Assembly (NCBI RefSeq): GCF_021347895.1
Contig: NC_067115.1
Location: 10,316,064 to 10,380,063, forward strand
DNA length: 64,000 nt
Reading direction: 5' to 3'
From: Acanthochromis polyacanthus
Taxonomy: Eukaryota; Chordata; Actinopteri; Pomacentridae
Part shown: positions 57,901 to 64,000 of the stretch, one piece after another
Layout: each line of letters opens with the position of its first letter
How positions within the stretch are numbered: position 1 is the stretch's first letter
Translations under genes and position numbers: made by a program
Notes under the pieces: model-generated
Database searches by the model: none
Told to the model about the DNA's origin: nothing
The model's input: only the letters and a program-made list of their open reading frames with translations

Positions 57901-60900
57901 AGGAAAGGTTTACAAAACTGTGGTGAGACCAGCCATGTTGTTTGGTCTGGAGACAGTGTCCCTGAGGAAAAGACAGGAGGCAGAGCTGGAGGTAGCAGAA
58001 CTGAAGATGCTGAGGTTCTCTTTGGGAGTGACCAGGATGGATAGGATCAGGAATGAGTACATCAGAGGGACAGCACATGTTAGAGGCTTTGGAGATAAAG
58101 TCAGAGAGGCCAGACTGAGATGGTTCAGACATGTCCAGAGGAGAGAGAGTGAATATATTGGTAGAAGGATGCTGAGTTTCCCACTGCCAGGGAGGAGGCC
58201 TAGAGGAAGACCAAAGAGGAGGTTTATGGATGTGGTTAAAGAGGACATGAAGGTAGTTGGTGTGAGAGAAGAGGATGCAGAAGACGGGGTTAAATGGAGG
58301 CAATTGATTCGCTGTGACGACCCCTGAAGGGCAAAGCTGAAAGGAAAAGAAGAAGAAGAAGATATGCATTGTAAACCCTCCAGCAGGTGTTGGAGTTCAG
58401 AGATTAACAATTTCAGTTCTGTAAACTTGAAATGTTGTTCAAGCTAAATTTGCTTCTGCTTGTATTTGATTCAAATTTTGTATCGTGTACTTTAATAAAA
58501 AAAAAAATTCTGACTCTGAAATTTTCTTCTTCTTCCAGATCAGGGATGATGCTGCTTTCATATATGTGGATGCCTCTGATGAGAACGTATCAAACTGGAT
58601 GAGGTGAGCAGTTATTGTCTTGTCTCTCTGATTATTGTTGTTGTCTGAATGGTCTTACCTCGCTGATTAGTTACCTGCTGTGTGTGTTTGCTGTTTCAGG
58701 TACGTAACATACACCAGCAGCGAAGACAAACACAACCTGGTGGTTTTCCAGTTTTACCGTCACATCTACTACAAGGTTTCCCAGCCTATACCAGAGGGGG
58801 AAGAGCTCAGGGTCTGGATTGGGAAGGAATACGCCACTCTTCTGGGCCTGGGGATGGGTGAGTTCTGTCCCACTGGGTGATGGATACATACTAGCTCAAC
58901 ACTTTGGATTTTTCACTTAAGCAGGGAGTTCATTTCTCTTCAAACTGAAAATACAGCTTGCTAACATTTGCCCTGTACTTTTGTTTTTGGTGGTGAGTTC
59001 AGGTGACAATGTGAAATGTGAAGTTGGAGACAAGGAAACAGCTCTGCGCCTCCTGCAGGACATCCAGCTGGTCACCCTCCCAGAGCCCAGCAGCACTTCC
59101 CTTTGGTCGGACCAGAGCCAATCACAGAGCCCCATGCCTGTCATCAGTGACGTGACGACGATGTCAAACCCGGATGCAGCCAGCGATCCCGGCATAATTT
59201 CTGGCTCCATCCTTCCCTCCACCTCCCTAATCTGCGCTCCCTCTCCTGGCTGTCACTCGAGTGAAAAGTACGATTTTCTGCCTGGAACTGAGAAATTGCT
59301 GAAGAACCCAAACGCCCCTCCGAGCAGCCCGTGGTACTTTTTTGGGTTCGAGCCGGACCCGACCGGCCGTCCTCTGGATCGAAGCACCACAGTGTGCAAA
59401 CTGTGTGTGGAGCAAGTGGGCTGTGCAGGAGGAGTCACCGATCTCCAAAACCATCTGCTTAACAAGCACCACATCAGACCACGTGACAAAGATCGCAGTG
59501 TGACAACAGGTAACTGTCATTCTCCTGCTTCTGTGTTGCATAATAGATAACGGTGTTAAAGCTGCAAGACTAGAGGAAAGTACAAGGTTATCACAAGTTA
59601 TTTTTGTAGATTTCACTATATGTGTCACACGAGTGCCTGAGTCCGAGGGCTAGAGAGGAAGTGGCGTTGTCATCCGGGTGTTTACGCTCCTTCTGCAGGG
59701 AGTTATGTACAATTTCTATCAGTTATAATCTTTTACTCACCGGAGTAAGTGCAGAGATGTGAATGCAGAAACATCACTGCAATGAAGTCCAGCACAGCAA
59801 AGAAATGTGCAGTCAGTCCAAATACAAGTAAAATACAAACCAAGCGTTAAACCACAACATATTTGAAGGTCAGTCTACAAGTTAGCACACCGAAAGTGTT
59901 AAAAGTAATAATCCTTCATTTATAGCTGAACGATTATGGCAACAATGACAATACATAATTTTAGGCTCAAAATATTTTTATTACACTTCCACATTTTCCT
60001 CGTCATATTTTTATGCATAAAAATAAAGACTGCTCCTTCTTCACAGAGCATCTTGCTAAATATGATGAAACTCGTACCAAAACGTCGCTGGCTATTTCAT
60101 TATGCAGTTGCACTTTCATTATTTGAAAAACAGTGAGCTGACAGCTGTGAGCTTTTAAGTAGAGTAAATTTACAAATGGTAATTTAAGCCATAATCTTGC
60201 TAATTGTTGCTGAAAGAAATGATGACTAAAATTAGACTAAAATTCTACAGTCATTCAAACACCTCTCTGAAATCTGTAACTCATCCTGAAGGGTATATGA
60301 ATGTTTCTACAGATCCATAATATAGCAGTGAAGGCGTTTCTTTTACGACCACCAGAGAAAGTCAGTTTCATAATTAGTTTTCACCAGTTGTCAGGATTCG
60401 TCAACCTGGAGCCATGAATTGTAGCAAATTTTGTGCCAATCTATTCTGTTGATGCTGAGACATTACTTAGTACAGGTGAACAGTTTGACTTACAGATGGG
60501 GCTACAGGAAAACTTAGAGAATCACCCTCATCTGTAGGGCGTAGGACTTAAAAATGTAATTTAATAGCAGCACTGCATTCAACCAACCAAAATTAATATG
60601 ACAGTTCACAGTGCTACACAACTGTCATGGCTAAAAATGAGAAAATTTTCTTTTACCCAACCTAGACTTCTTTGGTTATGGAGATGAATTTCTTGTCAAA
60701 ATGAGTCTGAAAACCGCTCTTTTTTTTTTTTAAACCAAATGTACAGGTTTACCCAATTAAGTAACATGTAGTAGAGAACAGAATTGATCTTCTACTTGAT
60801 CAGACGTTGCTAAACTGTTGAAGCTTATTTTCTGACTGACAATCTATGTTTTTGTCATTACAGGTCAACAACGCTCTCAGCCGATGATGCTTACCAGCGG

Positions 60901-62356
60901 TTTGCTCGGCACACTGCCCCTGGTTTTATCTGCTCAAGTGACTGATGCCATCGCCAACTTTCTCATCTTGGACCTCCAGCCCCCAGCTCTGGTAGAAGGG
61001 GAAGGCTTCAAGCAGCTGCTCCACACCCTCCTGCCTTCCTACAAGGAGCTGCTTTCCTCTTGTCAGCTCGAGGACCTCCTGAAAGACCACCACGCCAAAG
61101 GCAAGACGAGTCTAGCTCAGCTGTTGAGGCGGAAAACTGGGAGCATTGAGAGCGAAGAGTTCAGTGACCACACCGCTCCCATCGAGTTTGAGGTCAGGAG
61201 ACGTGGCCGACCTCCCAGCAGATGGAGGGAAGTTCCTCACTTTGTTACGTTGAGTGGAGATGTTTGGCTCCATAACTGGCAGGGCAGCACTGAGAGGTAC
61301 CTCACCCTGTGGGCGCACTACACAGACGGTCATTTTCGTTGTCAGAATCTGGCCCTTACAACCCAAAGACTGACAGAGAGTGGAACGAAGGACTACAGCC
61401 TTCGAGCAGTGGAGGCCCAGGTGAAGGTGATAGCACATGAATGGGGAGTCTCTCAGCCCAATCTGGTCTTACTGGGAGGAGAAGGGAGAAACGGGATGAG
61501 GTTGGGGACGATAAAGAGTGAGAAGGGCGGGGAGTCTGCAGCAAGTGTCTATCATCCAAACTCCACGACATTTCTGGAGCGGGATGACTCTGTGTGGCCT
61601 GAGGAGCCGCGTGCCTCAGAGTATGGCCATTCCAGTAGCCGACTTCCACCTGTCCCATGTTTCTTCAGTGCTGTCCAGGGATGCATTGAGGAAGTTATGG
61701 CACACCCCACAGTCTCTAAAACCCTCAGCCAGTTTCAGAATATTCTCTCTGCCCTGTTCCTGCCAACTGCCCACAACAAAAGCTTGTATCATCCTCACAG
61801 CCAGAGCCTCTTGGACGACCTGACGAAACAGGAACAGGCCGGACTGAAGTCGTGGGCTCACAGCCCGCCGACCTGGAATAAGCTGTACCCTTTACTGAAC
61901 ACGCTCATCAAACATAAAAGCCTTGTGTGTGACATAATAAGAGAGATTAAAACTGAGGGTCTCTCCGGAGAAGATGCTGCTTCAGAGTCCAATTCATCTG
62001 GCAGCTGCCATGCAAACTCTACTTCCAACACCTCAGCAAGCATCTCAATGTTGCGTTCTGAGTGGAAGGTTCTGGAGGAGCTCTGCTTGGTCCTCAAACC
62101 TCTGGACGTGGCTTGTAGAACTCTCGCCAAGGAGGCCTTCCCTCGCCTATCACTCGTCAAACCCATTCTCACCGGCTTGCTGTCACGCCACCTTGTGTCC
62201 CGGCCCGGAGATTCATCATCCATCTTGAAGGAGGTCAAGAGGATGATGAGGCAGAACTTGGCAAGCTGTTATGACAACCCTGCTGTGAACAGGGCCCTGA
62301 GTGTGGCATGTTCCCTCGATCCACAGTTCCACGGGCTGGGCTTCATGGAGGCGAAG
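51722..62356 (+). CDS. BED-SET-BED-hAT fusion gene, 3' end outside the window
   Basis: Six exons join with perfect phase: 51722-51962, 53803-54134, 58539-58603, 58700-58857, 59003-59509 and 60864-62356. They give 932 residues still open at donor AAG|GTGAGT. Order: BED finger 1 (residues 11-62; Cys 35/38, His 55/60), PRDM-type SET (about 150-265; GPFVGEVCKG, NWMRYVTY, HIYYKVSQPIPEGEELRVW), BED finger 2 (about 375-422; CKLC and HLLNKH), then a hAT transposase core (about 442-932). The transposase keeps VEGEGFKQLLHTLLPSY, the first catalytic Asp (LSGDVW, about 567) and SLDPQFHGLGF. Its expected D-N-A motif reads LGGEGRNG, and an RGRP AT-hook is present. This suggests a nuclear DNA-binding chromatin protein derived from a transposase. 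The start is chosen at ATG 51722 (AACATGG). The missing 3' exon(s) should encode the hAT dimerisation region. Confidence 0.85.
51963..53802 (+). other. Intron 1 of the BED-SET gene
   Basis: Holds a truncated pogo-like element (52360-53382). The rest is AT-rich, ending in CTGTGTTTTTTTTCCCTCCAG. Confidence 0.7.
52360..53382 (+). mobile_element. Internally deleted pogo-like (Tc1/mariner superfamily) transposon
   Basis: The ends CTGTAAATTAGACTATAAGC and, in complement, CCGTAAATTCCGGACTATTG flank the element with TA at both sides (52358-52359, 53383-53384). The ATG at 52614 opens an intact frame reading NAAFKLKAIKLAVEEGNRAA and ARKLGVSESMVRRWR. This is a CENP-B/pogo-type helix-turn-helix, followed by a second one (WADLENVLEDWVNTQRAGVS). 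The catalytic part is cut off shortly after IMLKTTGHERMHFTCVLSC, so it cannot be an active transposase. Confidence 0.85.
53803..54134 (+). CDS. Exon with first half of the SET domain
   Basis: Begins GLDLNQEELFEDVPCLQAAS. The second half reads KVFAKCHLQQGVMFGPFVGE, typical of the N-terminal part of PRDM SET domains. Donor GGCT|GTGAGT, phase 0. Confidence 0.88.
54941..56560 (-). mobile_element. Harbinger (PIF) transposon, decayed
   Basis: Terminal GGGGCCTCATTTATAAA and, in complement, GGAGCCTCATTTATAAA form the inverted ends. On the minus strand, transposase pieces match HARBI1-type proteins. MERDFRDHGDF and SFQREVVDR (55952-55683) are followed by a GTATGT intron. Then come SGISQPSLSAIM and FPNVIGVTDCTHAAVRAPSE through WPGSTHDSFILTHSS (ending near 55265). 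A frameshift near 55540 and loss of the C-terminus make it non-functional. Confidence 0.85.
56272..56560. repeat. Two 146-bp tandem repeats at the right end of Harbinger
   Basis: GGCGCACTGGTGCGCAC at 56289 and GGCGCACCGGTGCGCAC at 56435 mark equivalent points. CACGCCAAGTTTGTTTTT and CCACTTTCTAGCCCTGTTTT also recur with the same 146-bp period. Each unit contains a palindrome around GTGCGCAC. Confidence 0.85.
57067..58363 (+). mobile_element. 5'-truncated LINE with reverse transcriptase fragment
   Basis: The reverse transcriptase active-site block MMFADDIVICSESREQVEEK is followed by KVDDFKYLGSTVQSNGECGE. After a hAT interruption the frame resumes KMKGKVYKTVVRPAMLFGLE and ends WRQLIRCDDP, with a GAAGAAGAAG tail. 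A frameshift near 57375 moves the expected VKKRVQAG reading out of frame. The 16-bp target duplications ATGCCTTGTAAACCCT and ATGCATTGTAAACCCT lie at 57051-57066 and 58364-58379. A second truncated copy is at 35327. Confidence 0.9.
57436..57863 (+). mobile_element. Small hAT element carrying an intact BED finger, inside the LINE
   Basis: The ends TAGGCGTGGGGGGTAT and, in complement, TAGGCTTAGGCGGTAT are flanked by 8-bp copies of GTGTGATG (57428-57435, 57864-57871). Removing it restores the LINE reading KVSGVMCDRR. Inside, an 88-codon ORF (57554-57820) encodes a BED finger: SAVWEYLRF, ICKFC, NTSNLRTHLRINH. The rest of the transposase is missing. Confidence 0.9.
58539..58603 (+). CDS. Small SET exon with NWM
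   Basis: Acceptor TTCTTCCAG, donor ATGAG|GTGAGC, phase 0 to 2. It encodes IRDDAAFIYVDASDENVSNW and M, the conserved VDASD...NWMRYV region of PRDM SET domains. Confidence 0.92.
58700..58857 (+). CDS. Exon with the end of the SET domain
   Basis: Encodes RYVTYTSSEDKHNLVVFQFY and HIYYKVSQPIPEGEELRVWI, then GKEYATLLGLGM. The position that is Tyr in the WYG motif of active PRDM proteins such as PRDM9 is Ile here. Confidence 0.92.
59003..59509 (+). CDS. Exon with linker and BED zinc finger 2
   Basis: A Ser/Pro-rich linker is followed by SSPWYFFGFEPDPTGRPLDR, CKLC and TDLQNHLLNKHH. The fold is a BED finger with a Cx2C...Hx4H pattern, at about 59329-59472. Phase 1 to 1. Confidence 0.9.
59510..60863 (+). 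other. Intron 5 of the BED-SET gene
   Basis: About 1.35 kb, AT-rich. No mobile element with clear ends and no exon were recognised. Confidence 0.6.
60864..62356 (+). CDS. Exon encoding the hAT transposase core
   Basis: A single 1,493-bp exon. It contains ANFLILDLQPPALVEGEGFK, the AT-hook EVRRRGRPPSRW (61193-61228), and VTLSGDVWLHNW with the first catalytic Asp. LTLWAHYTDGHFRCQNLAL follows, then the altered LGGEGRNGMRL, EWKVLEELCLVLKPLDVACR and RALSVACSLDPQFHGLGF. It ends in phase 0. Its length without introns fits the capture of an intronless transposase. Confidence 0.9.
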
Positions 62357-62650
62357 GTGAGTTCTGAAGTTAAAATGCTAAACCCCGCACCCCTTTATGG
62401 TCACTGTTGCTATGCCTGTCAAAGCTTTTGTTCCTGCACAACGTACATACACAGTGCCTATGAAAAGTATTCACCCCATTGGATGTTTTCCCCTTAAACT
62501 GCTTTTCAACATTAGATCATGGTTAATTTGATTTAGTTTTTTTTTTTTTGACAAGAATTCCCAAAAAATAAACTCTTTCATGTCAAAGCCAAAACAGATT
62601 TTTACAAAGTATCGTCAATTACAAAAAATATATAACATGTAAAATAAGTA

Positions 62651-62752
62651 AAGACATTATCAATCAAACTTTATTTATAGGGTAATTTTCATACAGTTTT
62701 TAAAATGCAACACAAAGTGCTTTACAACAATTAAAAACATTAAAAACAAATA
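62651..62752. repeat. Short retroposon-tail-like insertion
   Basis: CAATCAAACTTTATTTATAG with AAGTGCTTTACAACAATTAA is a widespread fish retroposon 3' segment. It splits sequence that should be continuous in the Tc1 element. Boundaries and target duplication are unclear. Confidence 0.5.
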
Positions 62753-63017
62753 ATACATGAGTATTCACCTCTTTAAATTCAGTGTTTAGTAAATGCACCT
62801 TTGTTCTCAATTTCAGCACTGTGCCTGTGTGAAGAAGTCTCAGCCATCCTTGCATGTCTGCAGTTTCACATGATTCATTCATTTTACCCTCTACTTTTAC
62901 AAGCCTTTCAGGGCCTACTGCCGAGAAGCATGCCCACGTCATGATGCTGCCGCCACCATGCCTCACAGTAGGGATGGTGTGTTTGTGTTTGGTATCTGCC
63001 AAGCATATTGTCTAGTC

Positions 63018-63866
63018 CAGGGTTCGGCAACCTTTAACACTCAAAGAGCCATTTCGACCCGTTTCCCACAGAAAAGAAAACACCGGGAGCCGCAAAATCC
63101 TTTTGTCATTTAAAATGAAGACAACACTGCATATATCACTTTTTACCTCTATGCCCTTGTTAATCAGTCGTGATTAATTAATTACAAAGCCTCTAATTAG
63201 ATAAATTCATTTTTTAAATTGTGTCCTACCACTAATATTTATCTTACTTGGTTAATGTCATTTTTGCTCCTGGACCTCATGTTACGTAATGTTAGCTGGA
63301 AATCAATATTTTGCTAATGTCTATTTAACTTGTAAAATCTAGTTATCTATTTATCTTAAGCTAATAACTTTTCTCCGGTAAGTCGCTGCCCTATTTTCCA
63401 AGACGACACTCCTCTGACTCTCTGACCTGCTGCCTGGATGCTGGACGTGTTTTTGCCAGTAACGTGTATTACCCTATCAAAGAGTAGATACTGAGCAAGA
63501 CAATTATCTGTAGTCTACCTCAGTACTCATGAGTACTTTTGACTCAAAGACAGGACGTGCCTTTCTTGGAGTGGAGCTTTAATATACAGGCTTGCCATTC
63601 TTGAGTACAAAACGATGTGAAACTACAGGCGTTGCTTCCCCGTCTTCTCTGCATCAAGTTTGCGCTCTCATGTCCCAAGGGAAAACTGCAGCATATCAGG
63701 TGGAGTGACACGTCAAAATAAGAGCGATAATTTCACAATAAAACTCTATATTAAATTAAAACGCGCCTGAAAGGCAGAACAATTTATTTTCCAAAGTTAC
63801 AGGGAGCCACAACAGAGGACTGAAAGAGCTGCATGCGGCTCCGGAGCCGCGGGTTGCCGACCCCTG
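63018..63866. mobile_element. Non-autonomous hAT element, 849 bp
   Basis: The ends CAGGGTTCGGCAACC and, in complement, CAGGGGTCGGCAACC are flanked by perfect 8-bp copies of GTCTAGTC (63010-63017, 63867-63874). It has no transposase frame. Excision would restore Tc1 sequence TTGTCTAGTCTGATGG. Confidence 0.92.
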
Positions 63867-64000
63867 GTCTAGTCTGATGGACAAAAAAAAAATTGATTGT
63901 GACTCTTTCAGAGGAGTCATGCGTGTCTTGGTGGCCTCCCTCGGTAGTCTCTTTCTTGCATTGACAATGAGTTTTTAAGGATGGCCTGTTTTAGACAGAT

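Larger units (their letters stand above)
54135..58538 (+). other. Intron 2 of the BED-SET gene, packed with transposons
   Basis: Holds a Harbinger element (54941-56560), part of a dispersed repeat (about 56990-57066 and after 58380), and a LINE (57067-58363) that contains a hAT element (57436-57863). Confidence 0.8.
62452..64000 (-). mobile_element. Decayed Tc1-type transposon, interrupted twice, running off the window
   Basis: The left end CAGTGCCTATGAAAAGTATT is a typical fish Tc1 terminus. On the minus strand the frame gives [20 protein letters not shown] then [15 protein letters not shown] (about 62870-62985), a transposase fragment. A retroposon-tail-like segment (about 62651-62752) and a 849-bp hAT element (63018-63866) interrupt it. 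Tc1 sequence resumes after 63875. Confidence 0.8.

Noticed and set aside
57887..58410. Minus-strand ORFs of 160-166 codons over the LINE
   Set aside because: Antisense of the LINE C-terminal coding region.
61112..62238. Minus-strand ORFs opposite the hAT exon
   Set aside because: Shadows of the long plus-strand coding exon, which has clear hAT motifs.

Overview
This is nuclear DNA from a ray-finned fish, most likely a spiny-rayed (percomorph) teleost. The evidence is intron-split vertebrate genes with GT/AG junctions, fish-type tRNA-derived SINEs, Tc1, hAT, Harbinger and pogo-like elements, and the gene order mgarp - elf2 - noct, which matches the human 4q31 block MGARP-ELF2-NOCT in relative orientation. 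No bacterial operons, rRNA or CRISPR arrays were seen.

Layout. 0.4-3.2 kb (+): the last two coding exons of mgarp, one carrying a 30-bp coding minisatellite. 6-25.3 kb (+): a full elf2 gene (ETS factor) with two promoters. These give two N-termini (708 and 618 aa) that match the mammalian NERF-2 and NERF-1 forms, and both leaders contain short upstream ORFs. 26.9-28.7 kb: an isolated unassigned exon-like block and a decayed hAT transposon that itself hosts a SINE. 28.9-37.6 kb (-): noct (nocturnin), five coding exons, 395 aa as assembled. 37.8-47 kb: a gene-poor stretch with MITEs and hairpins. 47.2-49.4 kb (-): an intronless 730-aa coiled-coil gene resembling CCDC175, with a perfect RFX X-box 90 bp upstream of its ATG.

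51.7 kb to beyond the window edge (+): the most unusual locus. Six exons join in phase into one frame of 932 residues (open at the window end) with the order BED zinc finger - PRDM-type SET domain - BED zinc finger - hAT transposase core. The transposase part has lost its second acidic catalytic motif and carries an RGRP AT-hook, so it looks like a domesticated transposase fused to a SET domain. Its introns hold a truncated pogo-like element, a Harbinger element and a LINE. The LINE contains a small hAT element that carries a third, intact BED finger.

Much of the remaining DNA is mobile-element debris. Several insertions are nested with readable target-site duplications, so their order of arrival can be read from the sequence. 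Exon boundaries were read by eye from splice signals and codon phase; transcription starts, poly(A) sites and expression are inferred.
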